Assembly (NCBI RefSeq): GCF_011064595.1
Contig: NZ_JAALJI010000006.1
Location: forward strand, 248,001 to 312,000
Direction: 5' to 3'
Origin: Paludisphaera soli
GTDB lineage: Bacteria > Planctomycetota > Planctomycetia > Isosphaerales > Isosphaeraceae
Length of the DNA stretch: 64,000 nt
Positions 16,979 to 25,176 of the stretch are shown piece by piece (the stretch's first letter is position 1; each line of letters starts with the position of its first letter). The translations under genes were made by a program, and so were the position numbers. The notes beneath the pieces were generated by a model that did no database searches, was not told the origin of the DNA, and worked only from the letters and a program-made list of their open reading frames with translations.

Positions 16979-19303
16979 ATGTCGCACGGATTCCGGGGCC
17001 GGTTCGGGGCGATCGTCGAACTGGCGGCGGCGGCTGTCGTCGCCTGGGGGACGGCGGGCCAGGCCCGGGCGGCCGTGACGCACGAGGAGGTCGAGAAGGC
17101 CATCCGCGACGGCGTCCGCTACCTCAAGAGCATGCAGATCGCCGAGACCGGCGGCTGGCGCGACTACCAGGTCGGCGGCGAGGCCCGGACCGGCCTCACC
17201 AGCCTGGTCGCGCTCGCCCTGCTCACCGCCGGCGAGCCCGCCGACTCCCCCACCATCCGCAAGGCGCTGGATTTCCTGCGGAGGTGGAGCCCCGAGCAGC
17301 TCGACTCCACCTACGCGGTCGCCCTCCAGACGATGGTCTACGCCGCCGCCGACCCCAAGACCGACGTCAACCGGATCATCGCCAACGTCGACTGGCTGGA
17401 GCGGGCCCAGATCCGCCCCAGCGACGCCGTCGAGTGGCCCGGCTCGTGGAGCTACAACCTGGGCAAGCGGGGCCTGGGCGACAACTCGAACAGCCAGTAC
17501 GCGCTCCTGGGCCTCCAGGCCGCCGCCGAGGTCGGCGTGCAGGCCAAGCCCGAGGTCTGGAACCTGGCCCGCGCCTACTGGGAGAGCGCCCAGCGCGGCG
17601 ACGGCGGCTGGGGCTATCACCATAAGCAGCGCGACAGCGGATCGACCGGCAGCATGACGGCCGCCGGGATCTCCAGCCTGGTCATCACCGGCCTGCGACG
17701 GTTCCAGGGGGCCGAGGAGATCCACGGCGAGAACATCCAGAACTGCGGCAAGGGGACGCTCAACAGGAACCTCCAGCGCGGGATCGGCTGGATGGCCAGC
17801 CGCTTCCAGGTCGGCCAGAACATCAACCAGGGCCAGGCCTGGCGGCTGTACTACCTCTACGGCGTCGAACGCGCCGGGAGGCTCGGCGGCCTGCGGTTCT
17901 TCGGCGAGCACGACTGGTACCGCGAGGGGGCCGAGGCCCTGGTCCACGAGCAGGACAAGCTCGGCGGCTTCTGGAAGGGGGCGGCCAACGAGAACGACCC
18001 GCTCATCTCCACCAGCTTCGCGCTTTTGTTCCTCGCCAAGGGGCGGGCGCCCGTGCTGATCAACAAGCTGCGGCACGGCCCGCAGGGCGACTGGGACAAC
18101 GACGCCGACGACGTCCGCAACCTGGTGAACCTCGTCTCGACCGACTGGAAGCACCTGCTGACCTGGCAGGTGGTCGACCCCGGCTCGGCCGGCGTGGAGG
18201 ACCTGCTCCAGGCCCCGATCGTCCTGTTCAACGGCCACCAGGCCCCCGAGTTCTCCGACGTCGCCGTGAAGAACCTGCGCGACTACGTCGACCAGGGGGG
18301 CTTCATCGTGGCCGACGCCTGCTGCGGCCGCGAGGAGTTCGACGTCGGCTTCCGCGACCTCATGAAGCGGGTCTTCCCCGAGGAGGCGTACAAGCTCAAG
18401 CCGATCTCGAACGACCACCCGGTCTGGCGGGCCAAGCACCTGCTGACGCCCGGCGTCTACCCGCTCTGGGGCGTGGAGCACGGCTGCCGGACGGTGGTGA
18501 TGTACTCGCCCAAGGACCTCTCCTGCTACTGGAACCAGATGGACCGCTCCGAGCGCGACCGCAAGAACCCGGCGGTCGGCCTGGCGACCATGGTGGGCCA
18601 GAACATCGTCGACTACGCCACCGGCCGCGAGCTGCCCGCCGACAAGCTGGTCGTCCGCGAGGTCCGCGACTTCAAGGCCGACGTCCCCAAGCGCGGTTCG
18701 CTGCGGATCGCCAAGCTCCAGCACGGCGGCGACTGGAACATCGCCCCGCTGGCCGTCCCCAACCTGATGGAAGCCCTGCGCAAGCCGCCCCTGGGCTTCG
18801 ACGTGGCGGTCTCGCAGAAGGACCTGACGCCGAGCGACCCGAACCTGATCTACTACCCCCTGATCTACTTCCACGGCCGGGCCGCGGCGTCGTTCCCGCC
18901 CGAGGACATGGAAGCGCTCCGCAAGCACATCCAGCCCGGCGGCGGCACCATCTTCGCCGACGCCGCCTGCGGCAGCCCCGGCTTCGACGCCTCCTTCCGC
19001 CGGTTCGTCGCCGAGCTGTTCCCCAACAACCCCCTGGTGCCGATCCCCAAGGACGACGAGCTGCTCTCCAACAAGGTCTTCTTCGACCTGAAGGACTCGC
19101 AGTACACCAAGGCGGCCGGCGGCGGCAAGGACTACCCGCAGCTCGAAGGCGTCAAGATCGACGGCCACTGGTCGATCATCTACTCCAAGTTCGACATCGG
19201 CTGCGCCCTCGAACGCCACTCCGGCCTCGACTGCAAGGGCTACACCTACGAGAGCGCCCTCCGCATCGCCGCCAACATCGTCATCTATTCGACGCTGCCC
19301 TGA
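16979..19303 (+). CDS. Secreted terpenoid-cyclase-like / DUF4159 protein
   Basis: A signal peptide (about residues 1-31) is followed by an alpha/alpha-barrel region (about 35-370) with repeats of the prenyltransferase/squalene-oxidase type, for example GLTSLVALALL, GDGGWGYHH and ISTSFALLFLAKGRAPV. The C-terminal 400 residues hold DUF4159-type modules, in two similar halves: FIVADACCGREEFDVGFRDL (about 440) and TIFADAACGSPGFDASFRRF (about 658). DUF4159 proteins commonly sit beside MoxR/BatA/VWA genes, as here. The function is unknown; a periplasmic binding or scaffolding role is inference. The start follows GGAGGAGGG. Confidence 0.8.
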   Translation: MSHGFRGRFGAIVELAAAAVVAWGTAGQARAAVTHEEVEKAIRDGVRYLKSMQIAETGGWRDYQVGGEARTGLTSLVALALLTAGEPADSPTIRKALDFLRRWSPEQLDSTYAVALQTMVYAAADPKTDVNRIIANVDWLERAQIRPSDAVEWPGSWSYNLGKRGLGDNSNSQYALLGLQAAAEVGVQAKPEVWNLARAYWESAQRGDGGWGYHHKQRDSGSTGSMTAAGISSLVITGLRRFQGAEEIHGENIQNCGKGTLNRNLQRGIGWMASRFQVGQNINQGQAWRLYYLYGVERAGRLGGLRFFGEHDWYREGAEALVHEQDKLGGFWKGAANENDPLISTSFALLFLAKGRAPVLINKLRHGPQGDWDNDADDVRNLVNLVSTDWKHLLTWQVVDPGSAGVEDLLQAPIVLFNGHQAPEFSDVAVKNLRDYVDQGGFIVADACCGREEFDVGFRDLMKRVFPEEAYKLKPISNDHPVWRAKHLLTPGVYPLWGVEHGCRTVVMYSPKDLSCYWNQMDRSERDRKNPAVGLATMVGQNIVDYATGRELPADKLVVREVRDFKADVPKRGSLRIAKLQHGGDWNIAPLAVPNLMEALRKPPLGFDVAVSQKDLTPSDPNLIYYPLIYFHGRAAASFPPEDMEALRKHIQPGGGTIFADAACGSPGFDASFRRFVAELFPNNPLVPIPKDDELLSNKVFFDLKDSQYTKAAGGGKDYPQLEGVKIDGHWSIIYSKFDIGCALERHSGLDCKGYTYESALRIAANIVIYSTLP

Positions 19304-19358
19304 CCTGAGCGACGAAGGCGTGACGCGAACGGGGAGTTGGGGGCTTCGCCGCCCCGCT

Positions 19359-19668
19359 CGCGAGGTCGACGGCCTCGGGCGGCTCCGCTCGAAATCCGGC
19401 GGCCTTCTCGCTCGTCCCCCCCTCATCCGGCCCTTCGGGCCACCTTCCCCCGCCAGGGGGGAAGGATTTGAACGGTCTTCCCCCCTGGCGGGGGAAGACA
19501 GACCGCTCAGCGGTCCGATGAGGGGGGGACGCTCGCGGGGAGCTTCGGATTTCGCAGCCACGCGCGAGGCCGACGGCCTTGGGGACACCCATCGAAACCT
19601 CGACGGCCGTCTCGCTCGTCACCTCATCCGGCCCCTCGGGCCACCTTCTCCCACCAGGGGAGAAGGAT
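19359..19668. repeat. Duplicated palindromic intergenic repeat
   Basis: Two imperfect direct copies of about 106-110 bases (19359-19468 and 19563-19668) share CGCGAGG-CGACGGCCT, CTCGCTCGTC and CTCATCCGGCCC-TCGGGCCACCTTC blocks. Inside the first unit is a compound inverted repeat at 19414-19530: outer arms of 13 bases (GTCCCCCCCTCAT, 19414-19426; complement 19518-19530) and inner arms of 21 bases at 19444-19464 and 19477-19497 with a 12-base loop. The second copy runs into the stop codon of the photolyase gene. It resembles REP- or MITE-like repeats scattered through GC-rich genomes. Confidence 0.8.
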
Positions 19669-21068
19669 CATTGCATCCGCCCCTTCTCGATCGCCTCGAC
19701 GCGCTTGATGTACGCGGCGGAGTCGAACTTCTTGCGGGTGCTCTCGTAGCTCATGAATCGGACGGTGCCGAAGATGGGGCGCTCGGGCCAGGGGCGGTCG
19801 TGCTTGCCGCCCACGGCCCAGGCGACGCCGGTGTAGCCGTTGGGGTCGCGTCCGTCCATCTCGTAGCGGTCGTTCAGCTCGATCGCCACCGTGAACGCCT
19901 GCTCGGCCGACGGCGACCACTCCAGGATCTTCTTGGCCCAGTACATGCGCAGATAATTGTGCATCCGGCCGGTGAGCGTCATCTCCTTCTGCGAGGCGTT
20001 CCAGAGCGGGTCGTGGGTCTCGGCCCGTTCGAGCTGATCGGACGTGTAGAGGACCGGCCGGGGGTCGTCGGCGTGCTTGGCGAGGGTCTTGTGGGCCCAG
20101 TCGGGGCAGCCGGCCAGCGAGTCGTAATCGGGGTTGCGGGCGACGAAGTTGATCGCCAGTTCGCGCCGGACGATCAGCTCCTCCAGGAGCGAATCGAGGC
20201 TCTCGCGCGGGCCGTCGGCCTGGATCGCGGCCAGGGCGATGGTCGTCGGGCTGATGTGGCCGAAGTGGAGGTGGGCGGAAAGCTCGGTGGTGCAGTACGG
20301 CGTGGGCTCATTGCGGTCCTCGGCGTATCGGCCGAGCCGCTCGTCGAGGAACCGCTTCAGCCGCTTCATCGCCTCGCGCGTGCCGCCGACGTAGCCGGGG
20401 ACCTCAGCCACCCCGCCGACCCGGAGCTTCTTCATCAGGGCGTCGGGCTCGATCTCCTCCCCCCCGGGCGGCTTTCCGGCCCAGGCGTGGCGGGCCTTGA
20501 TCTCGGGGATCGGCTTGAGGAACTCGTCGCGGACGCGAGTGATCTTGGGCCTGAGGGTCCGCGCGGCGTATTCCTCCTTCGGGAACAGCGAGGTCGGCAC
20601 GACGACGTCGGCGTCGACGAGGTGGAACGGGACCTTGAGCGACTCGGCGACCGCCTCGCGCCAGCGGCGACCGACGCGGACCGGGTTCTCATCGCCGACG
20701 ACGAACGCGGCGTCGACCTCCTCGGCGAAGGCCGGCACGACCTCGTCGGCCGCGCCGAGCCGGACGACGAGCGGCACGCCGCGACGCTCCAGGTCCTCGG
20801 CGGCGTCGACCAGGCCCTCGACCAGGAACCGATAGTGCCGACGCTGGGCGCCCGGGTAGTCGGCGGTGAGGCCGAAGACCGCGATCACGGGCTTGCCGAC
20901 CGCGTTGGCGACGGCGATGGCCATGTTCAGGGCCGGGTTGTCGACCCCCCGCTGGGCCCGCTGCATCCAGTAGACGACGCACGACCCCCCGGGGGCCGGC
21001 GCGCCGACGCGGGCCGCCCGGACCCGGGGGTGGGGGGCGAGGAGGCGTTCGAGCGACGCTTCGGGCAT
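19668..21068 (-). CDS. phrB: Class II CPD photolyase
   Basis: A 466-residue photolyase that repairs cyclobutane pyrimidine dimers using FAD and blue light. The N-terminal photolyase domain (VVYWMQRAQRGVDNPALNMA, about residues 31-50) is of the class II type. The C-terminal FAD region includes PTPYCTTELSAHLHFGHISP and the class II end LWNASQKEMTLTGRMHNYLR followed by MYWAKKILEW. Start ATG 21068 is the only one just before conserved sequence. The 3' end touches the palindromic repeat. Divergent from the inositol-phosphate synthase gene. Confidence 0.88.
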   Translation of the reverse strand: MPEASLERLLAPHPRVRAARVGAPAPGGSCVVYWMQRAQRGVDNPALNMAIAVANAVGKPVIAVFGLTADYPGAQRRHYRFLVEGLVDAAEDLERRGVPLVVRLGAADEVVPAFAEEVDAAFVVGDENPVRVGRRWREAVAESLKVPFHLVDADVVVPTSLFPKEEYAARTLRPKITRVRDEFLKPIPEIKARHAWAGKPPGGEEIEPDALMKKLRVGGVAEVPGYVGGTREAMKRLKRFLDERLGRYAEDRNEPTPYCTTELSAHLHFGHISPTTIALAAIQADGPRESLDSLLEELIVRRELAINFVARNPDYDSLAGCPDWAHKTLAKHADDPRPVLYTSDQLERAETHDPLWNASQKEMTLTGRMHNYLRMYWAKKILEWSPSAEQAFTVAIELNDRYEMDGRDPNGYTGVAWAVGGKHDRPWPERPIFGTVRFMSYESTRKKFDSAAYIKRVEAIEKGRMQ

Positions 21069-21165
21069 GGGACGACTCGGGCGAGGAGGTCGGGGCAAGG
21101 TCGATGCGACCGGATATTGTAGCGGTCGCCCGGCCTCGCCGGCGCGGGCGGAGCCCCGGCGCGGG

Positions 21166-21194
21166 TTGAACGCGGGGGCCTCCGGGGCCATAAT
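21166..21194 (+). promoter_or_regulatory. Sigma-70-type promoter of the inositol-phosphate synthase operon
   Basis: TTGAAC (21166-21171), a 17-base spacer and CATAAT (21189-21194), about 100 bases before the first ATG of the operon. Confidence 0.6.
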
Positions 21195-21293
21195 GGCGAT
21201 ATGGACCGTCCCGGGCGCGCCGTCGCGCGGGCGGCGGCCCCCCTCCTCCTTCCTGCCTCCCCCCTGCACCGCGAACGAACAGGTGAAGCGAAC

Positions 21294-22511
21294 ATGGCGC
21301 GTCGGCGTGTTGGACTCTGGCTCGTGGGAGCCTTCGGCGGGGTCGGGACGACGATCACGGTGGGCCTCGCGGCGATGGCGAAGGGGCTGGTAGACCAGAC
21401 CGGGCTGACGACCGACCTGGCGGCGTTCCGCGACCTCCCCCTGCCCGCCCCCGGCGACTTCGTCGTCGGCGGCCACGAGATCCGCGAGACGAGCTTCGCC
21501 GCCTCGGCCGAGGAGTTCCGGGCCGCGTCCGGCGTCTTCGACCCCGCCTGGCTCGAAGCCTGCCGCGACGAGCTGGCCGCCGCCTCGGCGCGGGTCCGGC
21601 CCGCCCCCCGCTACGGCCTCAGCCCGACCATCGCCAAGCTCGGCGCGTGGGGCGCCGGATCGAGCGAGGGCGAGACGGCCCGCCGGGCGATCGACCGCAT
21701 CCAGGCCGATCTCGACGCCTTCGCCGCCGCCGAGAAGGTCGACCACCTGATCGTCCTGAACGTCTCCAGCACCGAGCCCCCGTTCCGCACCGGCTCGGCC
21801 CACGAGTCGCTCGCGGACCTGGAAGCCGTGCTGGACCGCCCCGGCGACCCGGTTCTGCCGTCGAGCAGCCTGTACGCCCTGGCGGCCTTCCGGGGCGGGC
21901 ACACCCACCTGAACTTCACCCCCAGCCTGGGCGGCTCGTTCCCAGCGGCCCGCGAGCTGGCCGAGATGACCGGCTCGCTCTACGGCGGCAAGGACGGCAA
22001 GACGGGCGAGACCCTGATGAAGACCGTGCTGGCACCCATGTTCGCCGCGCGGAACTTCCAGGTGATGAGCTGGGTCGGCCACAACATCTTCGGCAACCGC
22101 GACGGCGTGGTCCTCGACGACCCCTCGAACAAGTCGTCGAAGGTCGAGACCAAGGACAAGGTCATCACCGAGATCCTCGGCTACAAGCCGGCCTCGGTCG
22201 TCTCGATCGAGTACGTCCCCGACATGGGCGACTGGAAGACCGCGTGGGACCACATCCACTTCAAGGGCTTCCTCGGCACCAAGATGGCCCTCCAGTTCAC
22301 CTGGCAAGGCTGCGACAGCCTGCTCGCCGCCCCGCTCGGCGTGGACATCGCCCGGCTCGCCGACGTCGAGAAGCAGCGCGGCGGCAAGGGCCTGATGAAG
22401 CACCTCTCCTGCTTCTTCAAGGGCCCCGAAGGCGACCCCGAGAACGACTTCTTCAAGCAGTTCGCCCGCCTCGAAGCCTACGTCGCCGCCGCCAAGGCCG
22501 AGCGGAGCTGA
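21294..22511 (+). CDS. myo-Inositol-1-phosphate synthase-like enzyme
   Basis: The 405-residue product has a Rossmann start (GLWLVGAFGGVGTTITVGLA) and the family's core segments NVSSTEPPF, HLNFTPSLGGSF, AARNFQVMSWVGHNIFGNRDG, and KVITEILGY. These mark the inositol-1-phosphate synthase family, which turns glucose 6-phosphate into inositol 3-phosphate with internal NAD redox. The first gene of a four-gene operon with TIM-barrel and prenyltransferase genes, so the cyclitol may feed a specialised product rather than general inositol lipid. Start ATG 21294 follows AGGTGAAG; upstream in-frame codons from 21201 are not conserved in type. Confidence 0.85.
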   Translation: MARRRVGLWLVGAFGGVGTTITVGLAAMAKGLVDQTGLTTDLAAFRDLPLPAPGDFVVGGHEIRETSFAASAEEFRAASGVFDPAWLEACRDELAAASARVRPAPRYGLSPTIAKLGAWGAGSSEGETARRAIDRIQADLDAFAAAEKVDHLIVLNVSSTEPPFRTGSAHESLADLEAVLDRPGDPVLPSSSLYALAAFRGGHTHLNFTPSLGGSFPAARELAEMTGSLYGGKDGKTGETLMKTVLAPMFAARNFQVMSWVGHNIFGNRDGVVLDDPSNKSSKVETKDKVITEILGYKPASVVSIEYVPDMGDWKTAWDHIHFKGFLGTKMALQFTWQGCDSLLAAPLGVDIARLADVEKQRGGKGLMKHLSCFFKGPEGDPENDFFKQFARLEAYVAAAKAERS

Positions 22512-22542
22512 CCCCGACGCCCCCATCCGACGGAAGCAACCC

Positions 22543-23382
22543 GTGAAACTCGCCTTCAGCTCCAACGCATACCTGAAGCATCCGTTCGACGAGACCGCGG
22601 CGCGGATCGCGGCGGTCGGCTACGAGGGGCTCGAACTCCTGGCCGACGTCCCCCACGCCTGGCCGGCGGGGCTCCTGGAGGGGCCCAAGCGGGCCATCCG
22701 CGAGGCGATGGCGAAGAACGGACTCGCGTTCTCGAACATCAACGCGTTCATGATGAACGCGGTGGCCGACCACCGCCAGCCGTACTGGCACCCGTCGTTC
22801 CTGGAGCCCGACGAGGCGTATCGCCGCGTCCGGATCGACCATACCCGACGAGCCCTCAGCCTCTGCGCCGAGCTGGGCGCGCCCCACATCACCACCGAGC
22901 CGGCCGGGCCGATCCCGACGGGGATGTCGCGGGCCCAGGCCGTCGACCTGTTCGTCGAGATCCTCAAGCCCCTGGCCGAGCACGCCGCGAACCTGGGCGT
23001 CCTGCTCCTGATCGAGCCCGAGCCCGAGCTGCTGCTGGAGCGGACCGATCAGTACGTCGAGATCCACGAACGCGTGGACTCCCCGGCGCTCGGGCTGAAC
23101 TTCGACGTGGGCCACGCCTTCTGCATGAGCGAGGACCTGCCGAGGGCCATCGCCGCGCTCGCCCCCCTCACCCGGCACTACCACCTGGAGGACATCGCCG
23201 CCACGCGGGTCCACCACCACATGATCCCCGGCGACGGCGTCATCGATTTCGCCGAGGTCGTCTCCGCGATCAAGGCCACCGGCTACGACGGCTGGCTGAC
23301 GGTCGAGCTGTATCCGTTCCAGGACGACCCCGACGTCGCGGCGAAGCGGGCGTACGACGTCCTCAAGCCGCTGGTCGGATGA
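22543..23382 (+). CDS. Sugar-phosphate isomerase/epimerase-like TIM barrel (1)
   Basis: This 279-residue protein is an AP-endonuclease-2/xylose-isomerase-like TIM barrel. Likely metal ligands are in LLIEPEPELL, LNFDVGHAFC, YHLEDIAATRVHHHMIPGDG and LTVELYPF. The start is GTG 22543, eight bases after GGAAG. It follows the inositol-phosphate synthase by 31 bases, and its stop overlaps the start of the UbiA gene (ATGA), so the two are translationally coupled. The substrate is unknown; a cyclitol or sugar derivative made by the upstream enzyme is inferred. Confidence 0.82.
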   Translation: MKLAFSSNAYLKHPFDETAARIAAVGYEGLELLADVPHAWPAGLLEGPKRAIREAMAKNGLAFSNINAFMMNAVADHRQPYWHPSFLEPDEAYRRVRIDHTRRALSLCAELGAPHITTEPAGPIPTGMSRAQAVDLFVEILKPLAEHAANLGVLLLIEPEPELLLERTDQYVEIHERVDSPALGLNFDVGHAFCMSEDLPRAIAALAPLTRHYHLEDIAATRVHHHMIPGDGVIDFAEVVSAIKATGYDGWLTVELYPFQDDPDVAAKRAYDVLKPLVG

Positions 23383-24293
23383 GGATTTCCATCAGGCCGG
23401 TCCTGCAACTCGTCCGGCTCCCGAACGTCTTCACCGCCGCGGCCGACAGCCTCGCCGGCTGGCTGCTGGTGGGCAGGGCCCTCGACGACCTCGCCGGCTG
23501 GACGCCGCTGGCCGCGGCGTCGATGTCGCTTTATGCGGCGGGCATGGCGCTCAACGACTGGTTCGACCTCGAAGTCGACCGCGCGGAGCGTCCCGACCGG
23601 CCCTTGCCCTCGGGGAAGGTCGCCGTGGGCGTCGCCGGCGCGATCGGCTGGGGGGGGCTGGCGCTCGGGCTGCTGCTGGCGGCCGTGGCCGGCGGCCTCG
23701 CCTCGCCGACGTTCGCCGTGGCCGTCGCGCTGGCGACGGCGATCGTCGGGTATAACGCGGGGCTCAAGCACACGGCGCTCGGCCCCTGGTCGATGGGCTC
23801 GTGCCGGGCGCTCAACATGCTGCTGGGCATGTCGGTCGCGGCCTCCCTGGGGGGGCCGATCGCCTGGACGGCGGCGGCGGCGTTCGGGGCGTTCGTGGCC
23901 GGCGTGACCTGGATCAGCCGTTCCGAGGCCCGCGGCGGCGAGACCCGGAACCTGTGCGTCGGCCTGGCGATCCAGGACCTGGCGCTGCTGGCGCTGGCCG
24001 CCGTGACGCTCGCCCCCAGGCGATTCCCCGAGTTCCACTTCGAACCCACGATCCGTCTGGAGGGCCTCCCCGTCCTGGCCCTGGTCGCCCTGGCGGTCAA
24101 CGCGGCGGCCTGGCGGGCGATCCGCGAGCCCTCGCCGGCGCTCACCCGACGAGCCGTGAAGACGGGCGTGCTGGCCCTGGTCTGGCTGGACGTCGCGCTC
24201 GTCGCCTCGATCCGCGGGCCGATCCCGGCGCTGGCCGTCGCGGCGCTCTGGGTCCCGGCTTTCCTCCTGGCCCGCCGGCTCTACGCCACCTAA
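23379..24293 (+). CDS. eboC: UbiA-family prenyltransferase, EboC-like
   Basis: A 304-residue polytopic membrane enzyme with the first UbiA Asp-rich motif intact: N59-D60-x2-D63-x3-D67-R68 then RPLPSG. The second motif is not the usual DxxxD; it reads YNAGLKHTALGPWSMGSCRALNMLLG (residues 125-150 in two parts), which is the form I associate with EboC of the ebo cluster. UbiA enzymes attach a prenyl chain to an acceptor at the membrane. The ATG overlaps the previous stop (ATGA), and the next gene starts 21 bases downstream. The symbol is assigned by resemblance, not by search. Confidence 0.78.
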   Translation: MRISIRPVLQLVRLPNVFTAAADSLAGWLLVGRALDDLAGWTPLAAASMSLYAAGMALNDWFDLEVDRAERPDRPLPSGKVAVGVAGAIGWGGLALGLLLAAVAGGLASPTFAVAVALATAIVGYNAGLKHTALGPWSMGSCRALNMLLGMSVAASLGGPIAWTAAAAFGAFVAGVTWISRSEARGGETRNLCVGLAIQDLALLALAAVTLAPRRFPEFHFEPTIRLEGLPVLALVALAVNAAAWRAIREPSPALTRRAVKTGVLALVWLDVALVASIRGPIPALAVAALWVPAFLLARRLYAT

Positions 24294-24314
24294 ATCGTCG
24301 CGAAGGGACGCCCG

Positions 24315-25154
24315 ATGCTCCTGGGTTACAACACCAACGGCCTGGCCCACCACCGCCTGACCGACGCCCTCCGGCTCATGGCCGAGGAAGGCTACAAGAG
24401 CGCGGCGATCACCCTCGACGCCGCCGCGCTCGACCCGTTCGAGGATCCCGCGACCCTCGCCCGCCAGGCGTCCGCCGTCCGCCGCCTCCTCGAAGACCTG
24501 GGGATGGCCCGGGTGGTGGAGACCGGCGCCCGCTACCTGCTCAATCCCCGGACGAAGCACGACCCGACGCTGATGGACCCCGACCCGGTCCGACGCGCCC
24601 TCCGCGTCGACTTCCTCCGCCGGTCGATCGACCTGGCCGTGCTCCTGGACGCCGACGCGGTCTCGTTCTGGTCCGGGATCCTCCGCGACGGCTCGCCCGA
24701 GGACGCGGCGATGGACCGCCTCGCCGCGGCGCTCAGGCCGGTGGTCGAGCACGCCGAGGCCAACGGCGTGCGGCTGGCGTTCGAGCCCGAGCCGGGCATG
24801 TTCATCGACACCTTCGCCCGCTTCGCGAAGCTCGACGAACGCATCAAGCATCCGCTGTTCGACCTGACCGTGGACGTCGGGCACGTCCACTGCGTCGAGG
24901 CCGGGCCGGTCGCCGATTTCATCCGCGCGTGGGGACCGAGGATCGCCAACGTGCACATCGAGGACATGGTCGCGGGAGTCCACGAGCACCTGATGTTCGG
25001 CGAGGGGACGATGGACTTCCCGCCCATTTTGGAGGCCTTCCGCGAGGTCGGCTATGCCGGCGGCCTGCACGTCGAGCTGAGCCGCCACAGCCCGATGGGC
25101 GCGGACGCCCTCCGCCAGGCCCGGGAGTTCCTCGCCCCCCTGCTCCGGGCCTGA
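24315..25154 (+). CDS. Sugar-phosphate isomerase/epimerase-like TIM barrel (2)
   Basis: A second TIM barrel of the xylose-isomerase-like type, 279 residues. Candidate metal ligands: AFEPEPGMFI, VDVGHVHC, ANVHIEDMVAGVHEHLMFGE and HVELSRHSP. It is only distantly similar to the barrel at 22543. Its start ATG follows AAGGGA. It is the last gene of the plus-strand operon, 22 bases before the stop of the convergent HEAT gene. It may be the counterpart of EboE-type barrels, though it is shorter than those; that is a guess from context. Confidence 0.8.
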   Translation: MLLGYNTNGLAHHRLTDALRLMAEEGYKSAAITLDAAALDPFEDPATLARQASAVRRLLEDLGMARVVETGARYLLNPRTKHDPTLMDPDPVRRALRVDFLRRSIDLAVLLDADAVSFWSGILRDGSPEDAAMDRLAAALRPVVEHAEANGVRLAFEPEPGMFIDTFARFAKLDERIKHPLFDLTVDVGHVHCVEAGPVADFIRAWGPRIANVHIEDMVAGVHEHLMFGEGTMDFPPILEAFREVGYAGGLHVELSRHSPMGADALRQAREFLAPLLRA

Positions 25155-25176
25155 TCGGCGGGCCGCTCGGGCTTCG

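Noticed and set aside
19668-22565. A minus-strand gene of 965 codons covering the synthase and photolyase
   Set aside because: The part over 21100-22565 is the antisense shadow of the inositol-phosphate synthase; the photolyase starts at 21068.
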